Notes: a model not told the origin generated them from the sequence alone. Positions 53,311-62,806 are shown, numbered from the stretch's first letter. The stretch is 64,000 bases of DNA from JAFGNB01 sp050304135 (GCA_050304135.1 JBNLDC010000078.1:1-64000); one strand, 5' to 3'. Program-made: numbers and translations.

Positions 53311-54554
53311 CGTTGCATCTGCTCCTTGAGAATACTGTTGTAATTTATGCCCATTGCATCGATCTTTGCCTGCAAGCGGACCGTGAACCGCTCAACTTCG
53401 TCGAGAGAACGTAATTTTGCATCCTGCAAAAGACGCTGAAGTGATTTTTCATTGAGAATTTCATTTGTGGCCACTTCAAAATGCAAACGTTTCTCCTTGT
53501 CTTCCGTAACACGTTTCAATGCATCCTGAATCATTCGACACATTTCATTATAAATAGAAAGACCAAACTTCCTTTTAAGTTGTCTGGTGTAGCCAAGCAG
53601 ATGTTCAGCAAAAAAAGCACTGTTGCAAATATAATGACGTTCATTTTTATAGACAGTGCTGTCGTAATAATATTCACCGATCACCTGTCCTCCACTCATC
53701 TTGACCACCGATTTCGGAAACGGCGGCGGCTCATCAACAGGGCGCGGCGCTACCGTCTCCAGAGAACTCCCGGTGGCGGCATCTTCATCAGATCCGGTGT
53801 CGGAAAGCAGTTCCTCCGGCGGAAGGGAGGCGATCGCCGGTGGCTGAAATACCGATGGTGACGCTTTCGGTTCCGGCGACGCGGGGTGCAGATCATCGAG
53901 TGGGGTTGACGGTGGCGGCGGCAGTTCAACCGAAGCGGCAGGAGTAACGGCAACCGGTACGGCCTCTTCCTGAATAGTATGTTCTTGCTGAGCCTCTGCT
54001 TCGTCTATGGCATCCTGCTGTGCCAGTATAATTTCATAGAGACCGTTGACGATTTCATTCTCGTTGTGGTGCAACTCTTCGGCAAGCTGGTGCTCAATAA
54101 GTTCAAGTTCCTGTTCCTTGATTTTGAGTTTATCGAGTTTGCGGGTAAGTTCATTGAGTTCTCTGGTGCAGTCGGTCACCTGTTGTTTTACTGAAGCGAC
54201 CTCCTCATCCTTCTTCCGTTTTTCCTCCAGCAGATTCCGTGAATCAAGACTCACCTTCCGGAGATGCTCCTCCTTGCCACGCAGAATATCCATTTTGTCC
54301 TGATAGTAGGAAATCAGCATATCAATGGTCGCATTTTTTCCCGAAAAAAGGTTCTTCTTGAGCTTCCAGAGATGCTCGAGTGCCCCCTTCGCGTTATCTT
54401 TCTCGCCGGAAAGAAGTTTTTCGGCGATATCACACATATTTTCCGACACCGATGCCGCACGGGCATCAAGCAGAATGGAATAGAATTTATTCGGGTCAAC
54501 AGTGCTGTTTTCAATTCCGAACATTCTTTCGGAGATTCTCTCGACTCGTCGCAT
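53292..54554 (-). CDS. Coiled-coil, proline-rich hypothetical protein
   Basis: 420 residues. Residues 95-195 are a long coiled coil (LEEKRKKDEEVASVKQQVTDCTRELNELTRKLDKL). Residues 200-290 are Pro/Ser/Glu-rich and probably disordered (VELPPPPSTPLDDLHP). The C-terminal part (300-420) is helical and charged with a conserved-looking YYYDSTVYKNERHYICNSAFFAEHLLGY. No signal peptide. It looks like a cytoplasmic scaffold. Fourth in the operon, overlapped by the AraC gene. No family recognised. Confidence 0.72.
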   Translation of the reverse strand: MRRVERISERMFGIENSTVDPNKFYSILLDARAASVSENMCDIAEKLLSGEKDNAKGALEHLWKLKKNLFSGKNATIDMLISYYQDKMDILRGKEEHLRKVSLDSRNLLEEKRKKDEEVASVKQQVTDCTRELNELTRKLDKLKIKEQELELIEHQLAEELHHNENEIVNGLYEIILAQQDAIDEAEAQQEHTIQEEAVPVAVTPAASVELPPPPSTPLDDLHPASPEPKASPSVFQPPAIASLPPEELLSDTGSDEDAATGSSLETVAPRPVDEPPPFPKSVVKMSGGQVIGEYYYDSTVYKNERHYICNSAFFAEHLLGYTRQLKRKFGLSIYNEMCRMIQDALKRVTEDKEKRLHFEVATNEILNEKSLQRLLQDAKLRSLDEVERFTVRLQAKIDAMGINYNSILKEQMQRCTEKS

Positions 54555-54638
54555 ATGCTCCGCCTTTCATACTGGTATCTAATTGTTATTTTTTTTCAAT
54601 GGTTGTCAGCCGTTTTGCGACCGGTAGAATAAGTATAC

Positions 54639-56102
54639 TTAATCCTGAGCATCCTCGACCAGTTTCCTTCCGGTCATCGTCTCAAAAATCGAATGCAGTC
54701 CCGGATGCGCATGGAGTTCTTCCATATTACTGAACCCCCTGTCAAGTGCGTGTACAAGGAGCACTTCGGCCCGCCGTTCATTGCCGCGCTGCGCTTCGAT
54801 GGCGGCCAGCAGAAAACAGGTATCATAATTTTCAGGATGTTGCGCCATAAACTCCCGGATCTCCCGTTTCGCCTCCGTCACCGTTCCCAGACCGATCATT
54901 GCCCGCCAGAGAATCGCCTTCGCCGAAACATCCGGCATATCCATTCGCCCGATCACTCGTGCGGCGGTATCGTAATCACCACACACCAGGTGATACCGGG
55001 CAAGCCCCTTGAGTACCGCATCTTGAGGATCGTCAAGCGCCGACAATCGGCGAACCAGCTCCGGAAGGACCTCTTCGTGCTCGCCATTCTTCCGATACAA
55101 CAGCAACCGCATACAATCGATCAGATCACCGCCGCGCCCGAGCCGATCAGCCTGCGATAAGAGATCCTCAGCTTTGTCGAACTGATTGAGTTCATAGAGC
55201 ACCTCGATACTCTGAGCGAGCGTCTCCTCGCTCAGACGAGGGAGAACCGCCATGGTTGCGCGCATGAAGGTCGCAACATCCCCTTTTGCAAGCGCATACC
55301 CGCGCAGTCCCATCCAGCCGTGAATATCGTTCGGTGCCAGACGCACCGCTTTGAGAAAACAACTTTTCGCTTCGTCATATTTTTTAAGTCGGATATTGAC
55401 GTTTCCGAGATTGACATGCAGGCGCGCATCCGCCTTACTACCGAGGAGTGCTTCCGTATAACACTCCTTCGCCTCCGCGAACCGCTGTTCCCGTTCATGA
55501 ATCCAACCGAGATTTTTCAGTGCTGAAGGAAATTCTCTGCGATACCGGATTGCTTTTTCGAAGGCCTTTCGCGCAGCCCCGTAATCCTCAAGTTCAATGA
55601 GTACATTTCCCAGATTGAACCAGGCATCCGGAAAATCAATCCGGGCTTTACACGCCCGTTCAAAATAATTTTTCGCCTCGTCAAACTTCTTTTTCTCATA
55701 CAGATAGTTTCCCATATTAAGCAGCGCCCCCGGATTGTCCGGCTCAAGATCGAGGACTTTTTGAAACGCATCATGTGCACCGTCATGATCACCCACTTCC
55801 GACCGGGCAATACCAAGGTTGTTCCATCCCTCGATACGTTCCGGGCGTATCACCGTCAATTTTTCAAAAAGCGTTATAGCTGATTTGAAATCACCTTTTC
55901 TGAAGGCGGTATTGCCGTATTCCAGCACCAGATTAGGATCTTCCGGTGCTATCTCGAGTGCTGACTGGTAAACCGCAAGAGCCTCGTTGTACCAGCCGAT
56001 ATCGCTGTACTGCTGTGCAAGATGCAGTGCGGTCTCCCGGTCTTCCGGGTGTTGTTCGTAGGCCTGCCGCAGTGCGGTCAGTTCTTCGTTGAGCACTTCC
56101 AT
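54639..56102 (-). CDS. Tetratricopeptide-repeat protein
   Basis: 487 residues, almost all TPR: at least seven consecutive 34-residue units in the first 290 residues, such as WYNEALAVYQSALEIAPEDPN, GWNNLGIARSEVGDHDGAHDAFQKVLDLEPDNP and AWFNLGNVLIELEDYGAARKAFEKAIRYRREFP, followed by less regular repeats. No signal peptide or catalytic domain. AAGGAA precedes the ATG. It is the third gene of the operon, 38 bases after the solute-binding gene, and probably serves as a protein-binding scaffold. Confidence 0.9.
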   Translation of the reverse strand: MEVLNEELTALRQAYEQHPEDRETALHLAQQYSDIGWYNEALAVYQSALEIAPEDPNLVLEYGNTAFRKGDFKSAITLFEKLTVIRPERIEGWNNLGIARSEVGDHDGAHDAFQKVLDLEPDNPGALLNMGNYLYEKKKFDEAKNYFERACKARIDFPDAWFNLGNVLIELEDYGAARKAFEKAIRYRREFPSALKNLGWIHEREQRFAEAKECYTEALLGSKADARLHVNLGNVNIRLKKYDEAKSCFLKAVRLAPNDIHGWMGLRGYALAKGDVATFMRATMAVLPRLSEETLAQSIEVLYELNQFDKAEDLLSQADRLGRGGDLIDCMRLLLYRKNGEHEEVLPELVRRLSALDDPQDAVLKGLARYHLVCGDYDTAARVIGRMDMPDVSAKAILWRAMIGLGTVTEAKREIREFMAQHPENYDTCFLLAAIEAQRGNERRAEVLLVHALDRGFSNMEELHAHPGLHSIFETMTGRKLVEDAQD

Positions 56103-56140
56103 ACTGGTCGTATTCCTTTTCTTTCGATCTGGTACGGTGA

Positions 56141-57580
56141 TCAGGGCGCAAACCGGTCAAGACGCGGCCGGAATGTCGTCGAAATTATCTCCTGAATGTA
56201 ATCGCGTTGCGGTAGTATTCCCTCCGCCGCCCATTTTCTCCCTGCAATCACCGAATCAATGCAATCAAGATAGGTGGCAGTAACGTTATCAAACCCGGAA
56301 CTGGCCGGCAGAACGGTATACCCGTTCTCTACCAGTTGCCTGAACGAAACGGTGTACACATCGGAAATCCATCCACCACCGAACATCATCGACATGTCGC
56401 TGAGGATATCCTTTCGGACCGGAATCATTCCAAACCTTGTACACTCCTGTATCTGCGCGGTGGTTCCAGTGATAAACGACGCCAGCCGGAAGGAAAGAGC
56501 CGGATCCGGTGCATCCGCCGGGATCCCCCACCACCATCCACCGGTGGTGATCGCCTTGCTGCCGTACCGCGGGATTCTGGTGGAATCGAGTCGTACAGTG
56601 CATCCGCGCGGCATGGTGGCTACCCCCATATCCTCCGGGTGGGACAAAAAGCCGTCAAGATTGTCCCGGCCGGTTCCGTGCAGGAAAAAACAGTCAAGCT
56701 GCGTCATGAACGAGAGAAACACATCCTCCGATGCGAACTGTTTCCAGATATCGGCACCACTCCACCCTTCACTCCACATCTTGTCGTTGTACACTCCGGC
56801 CGATGTATACACCGCCTCCCAGTACAATGCCTCGACAACCGCATCCCCCTGCATGTGCAGCACGGCAGCACTGTCACCACCCAGCTGGTAAATCCGGTCA
56901 ATCACCCGCTGTGACGTACCCGAGTAATACTTTCCGCGGTGAGCAATGCGCGGTTGCACTTTACCATTGTAAAGGGTATGTGCCCATATCCATCCGACCA
57001 CGAACAGATCGTAATAATCCCACTCTTCCGGGTTCTCTTCGAGCAGATAGGTAGCCGGAAGTCCGTAACCATTGTACCGGGCGACCACCGCATCAAGCGT
57101 ATCCTTCCAGGTGCGCCATGATGCCACCGCATCCGCCACTTTGCTTTTGCAGTACACCATCAGACGGGTCTCAAATTTTCGCGGAATCAGACACGGAGCA
57201 CCATTGTGTTGCCCCAGACTGGTAAGCAGATAGGTATCTTTGAACCGTTTGAGTTCCTGGGGACTGAGGAATTTATCAAGTGATGCAAACAGCCCCTTCT
57301 CCATGAGTGGAGCCGCCTTATCAAAGGGGACCTTCACCAGCGCGATAGTACCAGCCTGTTCACGCATATACTGTTCAAGACTGTCGGTAGAACCGTAGTA
57401 GAGCACCTCCATCACTGAAGGTTCTTTCTTTTCAAATGCGGGTGCGACTTCATTTTTGAAGTACGTTTCCTGATCCGCCATCATACTGATCAGTACCCGT
57501 ACCTGCGGACGCGGGGAACATCCCGCGATCAGCAGAATACTGCCGGTAATCAGCAATGCTGCGACATCTTCACGTCGCAT
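56141..57580 (-). CDS. Solute-binding lipoprotein, paralog of 31071-32510
   Basis: 479 residues with a lipoprotein signal (ITGSILLIAGC). Its length is identical to its paralog and the same motifs recur in order: RKFETRLMVYCKSKVADAV, LEENPEEWDYYD, RVIDRIYQLGGDS, TQLDCFFLHG, TTGGWWWGIP, CTRFGMIPVRKDIL. Family 1 solute-binding fold. Its ATG overlaps the stop of the cNMP-binding gene by one base (TAATG). No transporter genes are nearby. It may deliver a ligand to, or be sensed with, the membrane AraC protein encoded downstream, which is my inference from the operon. Confidence 0.82.
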   Translation of the reverse strand: MRREDVAALLITGSILLIAGCSPRPQVRVLISMMADQETYFKNEVAPAFEKKEPSVMEVLYYGSTDSLEQYMREQAGTIALVKVPFDKAAPLMEKGLFASLDKFLSPQELKRFKDTYLLTSLGQHNGAPCLIPRKFETRLMVYCKSKVADAVASWRTWKDTLDAVVARYNGYGLPATYLLEENPEEWDYYDLFVVGWIWAHTLYNGKVQPRIAHRGKYYSGTSQRVIDRIYQLGGDSAAVLHMQGDAVVEALYWEAVYTSAGVYNDKMWSEGWSGADIWKQFASEDVFLSFMTQLDCFFLHGTGRDNLDGFLSHPEDMGVATMPRGCTVRLDSTRIPRYGSKAITTGGWWWGIPADAPDPALSFRLASFITGTTAQIQECTRFGMIPVRKDILSDMSMMFGGGWISDVYTVSFRQLVENGYTVLPASSGFDNVTATYLDCIDSVIAGRKWAAEGILPQRDYIQEIISTTFRPRLDRFAP

Positions 57581-58062
57581 TACCGAACTCCCGTGCCGGC
57601 TTGTGACAATGTTTCTATCCTTCCATTCGCATTACGCAGTCGTTTGACAAAAATTCTGAGCAACTCGATGCCGATCTGCGGATTGTCGCGCAGGACGTCG
57701 TGGAGATCCTCTTTCCCTATCCGCAACACACTACATTCATGAACTGCAGACACCGTTGCCGACCGCACCTCCTCATCGATTGCCGCCATCTCACCGAAAC
57801 ACTCCCCCGCCTCCATGCGGGCCAGATCCACCGACCGTTCGCCACCAACAAGTTTCGATATTGCAACAGCCCCTTTTTTTATCAGATAAAGCGCATCTCC
57901 GATATCTTTCTCTCGTACAATAACCTCCCCGGACCTGAAACTGAGTTCCTCTGCTACTGCCGCGACTGCACGCAGTTCACTGGTGGTAACCGTGGCAAAG
58001 AGAGCGCTCTTCTTCAGAACGAGAATTTTATCGAGCAGGGCGTATGAGGCTTGGATATCCAT
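57580..58062 (-). CDS. Single-domain cyclic-nucleotide-binding protein
   Basis: 160 residues: one cNMP-binding domain (FRSGEVIVREKDIGDALYLIKKGAVAI, phosphate-binding cassette GECFGEMAAIDEEVRSATV) with a C-terminal helix and no HTH. The Arg-Ser-Ala-Thr of the cassette is close to the PR(S/T)A consensus, so cAMP or cGMP binding is likely. It is first in the six-gene operon and joined to the next gene by TAATG. Regulation by protein contact rather than DNA binding is likely. Confidence 0.87.
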   Translation of the reverse strand: MDIQASYALLDKILVLKKSALFATVTTSELRAVAAVAEELSFRSGEVIVREKDIGDALYLIKKGAVAISKLVGGERSVDLARMEAGECFGEMAAIDEEVRSATVSAVHECSVLRIGKEDLHDVLRDNPQIGIELLRIFVKRLRNANGRIETLSQAGTGVR

Positions 58063-58279
58063 GATAACTGTCTGATTATATCACCTATTACGGGAAGATG
58101 GGAAGGATTTAGGGGATTGTTTTAGCAGAGAGGAGAATCTTTTAGTTAACCGATTAATCTTTTACGTTTATATTATCCATTTCAATCGAAAGCGAAGCAG
58201 TACACTCAGTGACCAGGCGTACAGTCAATGAGTACACCATCTCGCCTGGACATCACGAACATGTTCTAACTGATTCAAA

Positions 58280-58306
58280 CAGGCTGCACCCAAAAAGTAC
58301 AGCCTG
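58280..58306 (-). terminator. Probable terminator of the FG-GAP lipoprotein gene
   Basis: Minus-strand CAGGCTG, 13-base loop, CAGCCTG, then TTTGAATC. The stem is seven pairs with only a short T run, 17 bases past the stop codon. Confidence 0.5.
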
Positions 58307-58323
58307 ACCATCAATTACCATTT

Positions 58324-61140
58324 TCATTTTTTCGCCAGGTTTTCCTGATGATTCTCGTACCAGCGGATTTCATTATCATAATTTGAAGCCGACAGAACAT
58401 CAACATCACCATCACCGTCAACATCCTGAGCATACACCGATTGCGCTCCGTCGGCTGAGGTGGTAATGGTTCTGGCGATGAATGACTGGGAACCATCATT
58501 CTCGTACCAACGGATCGCATCATCTCCCGCGGAAGCAGACAGAACATCAATATCACCATCGCCGTCGACATCCTGCGCGTACACCGAGTACGCAGATTTG
58601 GCTGAAGTGGTAATGGTTCTGGCGGTAAATGTCTGAGAACCATCATTTTCATACCAGCGAATCGCATCATCTCCCTGGGAAGCAGACAGGACATCAATAT
58701 CACCATCGCCGTCGATATCCTGCGCGTACACCGAGTACGCAGATTTGGCTGAAGTGGTAATGGTTCTGGCGGTAAATGTCTGAGAACCATCTTTCTCGTA
58801 CCAGCGGATCGCATCATCTCCCTGGGAAGCAGACAGAACATCAATATCGCCATCGCCGTCGACATCCTGCGCAAACACCGATCGCGCCCAGACAGCTGAA
58901 GTGGTAATGGTTCTAACGGTGAATGACTGAGATCCATCATTCTCGTACCAACGGATTGCATCATCTCCCACGGAAGCAGACAGAACATCGACATCGCCAT
59001 CGCCGTCCATATCCAGCGCGTACACCGAGTACGCAGATTTGGCTGAAGTGGTAATGGTTCTGGCTGTGAATGACTGAGATCCATCATCCTCGTACCAACG
59101 GATCGCATTATCACCCGAGGAAGCAGACAGAACATCGACATCACCATCGCTGTCGACATCCAGTGCATAGACCGAAGACGCTCCCCAGGCAGAGGTGGTA
59201 ATGGTTCTGACGGTGAAGGACTGGGTACCATCATTCTCGTACCAGCGGATCGCATTATCACTCTCCGATGCTGACAGAACATCGACATCACCATCGCCGT
59301 CGACATCCAGTGCATAGACGGATACCGCTCCACTGGCTGAAGTGGTAATGGTTGAGGGAGTAAACAGCGATACCGTGAAGTTCACAGCATCACTGAGACT
59401 GCGTCCGTCATCATCAGTCACCCTTACCGCACAGGTGTAGGTACCCTCCTGCAATGGAGCAATAACAGTGGTATCTCCGGAGGAGGTTTGCACCCAGTCG
59501 TCATTACCGAAACGCCACTCATATCTTTCTATTTTTCCGTCATCCGATGCGGTCGGTTGAAGATGGATCTCTTCACCAATCCCTACCAGCAGATCTTTTC
59601 CAGCATCAACAACAGGAGCTATATCGGTAACGGTAATCTGCAGCGCATCGTAACCGGTCTGATCATCGTCATCAACAACCTTGAGACTGCAAATCACCGT
59701 ACCCGGTTTATCCGGTGCGATAAAAAAGGTGTCGCCGGACTCCACACTGAACCACTCCTCATCGCCTATCTTCCATGCATATCCCATGATAGCGCCGTTA
59801 TCTTCAGCGGTACCCTGCAGATAGACCGAATCGGAAATTGACACATTCGTATCACCGCCTGCGTTCGCAACCGGTTCCCATGCCTTTACATCAACGGTAA
59901 TACTCTTTGTCCAGACAGCATCGGCGTCATCGGTTACCTCGACAGAAACCATATACTTTTTCACGCTGTTGAAACTCGTAACAAACGTGTCATTCAACGT
60001 TCTGGCGGGTTTCTTCAGGATCAAACTGTCAACAGATTTCTTTTCCGCGTTGGCATACCACAAGAGCTTACTGATACCGCGACTGGTATTTTTCACCGTT
60101 ACGGCTATACGAACAGTATCATGAGGTCTGACAATCGTATCGAGTACCTTCAGCAAAATATCCGGCTGCACCAGTAGCGGCGGATAGGCGGTAACCGTAG
60201 TTACTCCGTAGGTATTACCGATATCCGTCGAGTTATTCCGTATCGCGACCCGATACTTATACGAATAGGAGAGCGTATCGGCAGCGGAATTGGTCCCGGA
60301 ATCCCGTGTTACATCGTAGATCGTATCACAAAACAGGGTATCCATAACCGAGGCGTAGATGGCATTTGAATAGGTAGTAGCAGTTCCTTTATCGCGATAA
60401 ATCACATAATCAAGTAAGTCGCTGTACTCTGTAGCATTCCAGTGCAGCGTTATCACTCCAGTCGCAGTATCATATTCGCTCCAGACATTACTGACAACAT
60501 CAATTCCTGAATAGAGTATCTCTATCGTATCAGATAGAACGGTATCAACACCACTTTCGATCGTGATTTCCCGGAAGGTAGTTGAATAATCAGGCAGATT
60601 CGTTTCAAATCTGAGTCGGTATCGACCGGGAGCAAGATCTTCAAAGGAAAACATTCCCCTCTTGTCCATATTCCTGAATTCCACATCGGTACCGAGAATC
60701 TGGACGTACACCGATTGCACATTTACCATATCATTCGGCTGCAGTACGACGTACGCACTGAATGACCCGGTCTGTTCAAGCGTATCACTCACGATTTCAT
60801 TCTCCCCCGACGATATGCCAACTTCCTTTTGCATCGCTTTAAGTGAATCTTTCTCGATGATAAGATTATAGGTACTGTCTGGCATATCCGGAATGGTAAA
60901 GGTACCGTTGCTGTCGGTCGTGGTTTCCCAGACTTTCATGGTTTTGGCAGACTTGTTCAGTTCAATATTCTGGGCAAAGCCGGAGGGAATGAATTTTACC
61001 GTCGCACCCCTTGCCGGCGTTTTTCCATCTTTCATGTAAATGACAATGCCAGTGTCGGTATCATCGACAACGCCTGATACATTCGAATCTTTTGTACAGT
61101 AAATGATCAGTAGAAAAAGAATAAGTACCAGCTTCTTCAT
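58324..61140 (-). CDS. Large lipoprotein: regulatory-like, FnIII, PKD and FG-GAP repeats
   Basis: 938 residues with a lipoprotein signal (LILFLLIIYC). Residues 20-110 resemble a carboxypeptidase-regulatory-like domain (GKTPARGATVKFIP, then TTDSNGTFTIPDMPDSTYNLII), followed by a second (about 130-195), FnIII- and Ig-like regions, and two PKD-like domains (GDTNVSISDSVYLQGTAEDNG and GKDLLVGIGEEIHLQPTASDDG). The last 341 residues are seven near-identical 49-residue FG-GAP/VCBS-type repeats, each with a calcium-type DVDGDGDVDVL loop. It is a surface protein likely to bind calcium and form a beta-propeller. ATGA overlap with the TIGR02147 gene upstream. Confidence 0.88.
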   Translation of the reverse strand: MKKLVLILFLLIIYCTKDSNVSGVVDDTDTGIVIYMKDGKTPARGATVKFIPSGFAQNIELNKSAKTMKVWETTTDSNGTFTIPDMPDSTYNLIIEKDSLKAMQKEVGISSGENEIVSDTLEQTGSFSAYVVLQPNDMVNVQSVYVQILGTDVEFRNMDKRGMFSFEDLAPGRYRLRFETNLPDYSTTFREITIESGVDTVLSDTIEILYSGIDVVSNVWSEYDTATGVITLHWNATEYSDLLDYVIYRDKGTATTYSNAIYASVMDTLFCDTIYDVTRDSGTNSAADTLSYSYKYRVAIRNNSTDIGNTYGVTTVTAYPPLLVQPDILLKVLDTIVRPHDTVRIAVTVKNTSRGISKLLWYANAEKKSVDSLILKKPARTLNDTFVTSFNSVKKYMVSVEVTDDADAVWTKSITVDVKAWEPVANAGGDTNVSISDSVYLQGTAEDNGAIMGYAWKIGDEEWFSVESGDTFFIAPDKPGTVICSLKVVDDDDQTGYDALQITVTDIAPVVDAGKDLLVGIGEEIHLQPTASDDGKIERYEWRFGNDDWVQTSSGDTTVIAPLQEGTYTCAVRVTDDDGRSLSDAVNFTVSLFTPSTITTSASGAVSVYALDVDGDGDVDVLSASESDNAIRWYENDGTQSFTVRTITTSAWGASSVYALDVDSDGDVDVLSASSGDNAIRWYEDDGSQSFTARTITTSAKSAYSVYALDMDGDGDVDVLSASVGDDAIRWYENDGSQSFTVRTITTSAVWARSVFAQDVDGDGDIDVLSASQGDDAIRWYEKDGSQTFTARTITTSAKSAYSVYAQDIDGDGDIDVLSASQGDDAIRWYENDGSQTFTARTITTSAKSAYSVYAQDVDGDGDIDVLSASAGDDAIRWYENDGSQSFIARTITTSADGAQSVYAQDVDGDGDVDVLSASNYDNEIRWYENHQENLAKK
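58327..59349 (-). repeat. Seven tandem 147-bp repeats encoding FG-GAP units
   Basis: The repeat period is 147 bases (49 codons); for example the GCTGAAGTGGTAATGGTTCT segment recurs at 58601 and 58748. Each unit encodes ITTSAxxAxSVYAxDVDGDG followed by DVDVLSASxxDxAIRWYE. Units 3 to 6 are most alike, which suggests recent duplication or gene conversion. The last unit lacks two codons. Confidence 0.92.
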
Positions 61141-61994
61141 ATTCTATCCTTTTCTTGTATTTTTGAATTGGGAATAAGTTGCATAATCAATTGATATACC
61201 CGATCAGCGGGATTTTCATCTTTATGGACCAACGAAGTGATCTCTGAATTGAATTTTTCCAGTTTCTTCTCAATTTTGATATACGCCTGCTTAGATATAC
61301 CCATCATTTTGGTGATAATTCGTCGTGGCTGCCTGCTTTTAAGCACAATCACCCTTCTGGCCTGATTCAGACATTCGAGCTGATATTGCGTGACAAGCTC
61401 ATCTCTTGCAAACGGCTCCGTGCTGATCACCGCATCGGTCGGTTTGAGGAAACCATCGGCGTTGCGGCATATCAAACCCAGCGAAAGCAGAAGCGCGACC
61501 GATTGCCTTGTCTGTTTTACAGAAATAGGAGGGTAAACTTTTTTTGCAAGTTGCGTATATTCGTTTTTAAAATCGACAATGTGCAGCAGAGTTCTGATCA
61601 CCGGATTGTACCACTCTCTGTAATAGCGATAAATTTTTGCAGATACTATCGACTTCGGAGTCCGGTTCAACGATATTAGCTGATCAAAAAACAATTCCCG
61701 TTCCTCTGGATCAACGGCCTGATTAAAATTGACCAGTGTGCGGAAGAATTGCGCCTCAGATCTATCAAGTTTCAACAGTTTGATAATAAGGGGAACTTTT
61801 ACTGCCGACAGATATTTTCCATTGATGATATCCCCGAAATAACTGCGGGTATTAGGCAGACCAAGTTCCTTGCAAATGAATGATTTCGTGAATTCTTTTT
61901 CGTTCGAGTGACGGTAATCATAATATGCCGATAAGTACAATCTGAAATTATTGTAATTGAAGATATTGGGCTTTTCATAAGTACCACCGGCCAT
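61137..61994 (-). CDS. TIGR02147 family protein, second copy
   Basis: 285 residues (GGAG five bases before the ATG). It opens with PNIFNYNNFRLYLSAYYDYRH and contains an HTH-like stretch (FICKELGLPNTRSYFGDIINGKYLSAVKV), then KVYPPISVKQTRQSVALLLSLGLI, corresponding to the same regions of the copy at 36313. It ends with YQLIMQLIPNSK, matching the YQLNFQFFPLV of the first copy. Coupled by ATGA to the FG-GAP lipoprotein gene. Probably a cytoplasmic regulator of its own lipoprotein, by inference. Confidence 0.88.
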   Translation of the reverse strand: MAGGTYEKPNIFNYNNFRLYLSAYYDYRHSNEKEFTKSFICKELGLPNTRSYFGDIINGKYLSAVKVPLIIKLLKLDRSEAQFFRTLVNFNQAVDPEERELFFDQLISLNRTPKSIVSAKIYRYYREWYNPVIRTLLHIVDFKNEYTQLAKKVYPPISVKQTRQSVALLLSLGLICRNADGFLKPTDAVISTEPFARDELVTQYQLECLNQARRVIVLKSRQPRRIITKMMGISKQAYIKIEKKLEKFNSEITSLVHKDENPADRVYQLIMQLIPNSKIQEKDRI

Positions 61995-62227
61995 ATTGAT
62001 CTCCGGAATCCAAGTAAAATACGGTGAAGACTGAGAACTACTTTTTAATAATACCTGATTTTCAGAGGTGGCGCAACAGAGGGAGTGTTCATTTCGGTGA
62101 GTACATTTTTAGCGGATTTTTACGAGAATAATTATATTGGAGCACCAACGATATTCTCAGTAAAGAACTAACTGAGATTTCAATACGTTCATTCCACCAG
62201 GTATATGCATCGGGTAAGAAACCAATT

Positions 62228-62758
62228 CTACCCATCATACCCTGCCAGATACCGGCACGTATTCACATTCCGCACCGTCATCAAACGATAATAGGGATGA
62301 GCTGCGATTTTATTCAGGCGACTTTTTCCGAGATTTTTCCGTGCAACATTCCAGAAGAGCGCACCGGGCACATACCTGATAGCAACAATATCCCTGTTCA
62401 GCGGCAGATCATCAATGGTTTCCGGCATATCTATTTCCGGGAAAAGGTAGGCTACATCAGTTTTCTGACCGGCATCATTCCCCCACATCCGCGGAACCGC
62501 ATTTGCGATATTCTGCATATCCCTGCGGGATTTCACCAGCGTGGGAACAGGAAATCCGAAAGTTGATTCTATGGCAGTACTGATTTTTGCCCGAAGTAGT
62601 TGATTTTTTCCAGTAGCCTGGAAAAAAACATTACCGGAATTGATGTAGGTTGAAACATCGGTGTATCCGAGAGACAGGAACAGCTCCCGGAGTTTTTTCA
62701 TTTCGATCTTGTGCGTGCCACCGACATTGATACCACGCAGCAGTGCGATGTACTGCAT
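62228..62758 (-). CDS. DUF1697 family protein
   Basis: 176 residues, usual length. The N-terminal signature YIALLRGINVGGTHKIEMKKLRELFLSLGYTDVSTYINSGNVFF is unmistakable, and the C-terminal FWNVARKNLGKSRLNKIAAHPYYRLMTVRNVNTCRYL closes the domain. Proteins of this family are small, soluble and of unknown function. It is separated from its neighbours by gaps of 48 or more bases, so it is probably a single-gene unit. Confidence 0.95.
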   Translation of the reverse strand: MQYIALLRGINVGGTHKIEMKKLRELFLSLGYTDVSTYINSGNVFFQATGKNQLLRAKISTAIESTFGFPVPTLVKSRRDMQNIANAVPRMWGNDAGQKTDVAYLFPEIDMPETIDDLPLNRDIVAIRYVPGALFWNVARKNLGKSRLNKIAAHPYYRLMTVRNVNTCRYLAGYDG

Positions 62759-62806
62759 TTCCTGATCCTCATCGTAAGGTAGTGCGATAATTCATTTCAT
62801 CCTGAC

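Noticed and set aside
58311..59333. 340-codon open frame on the minus strand in another phase
   Set aside because: It lies inside the 147-bp repeats; because the repeat length is a multiple of three the alternative frame stays open by periodicity. Its Met-rich product has no known motif.
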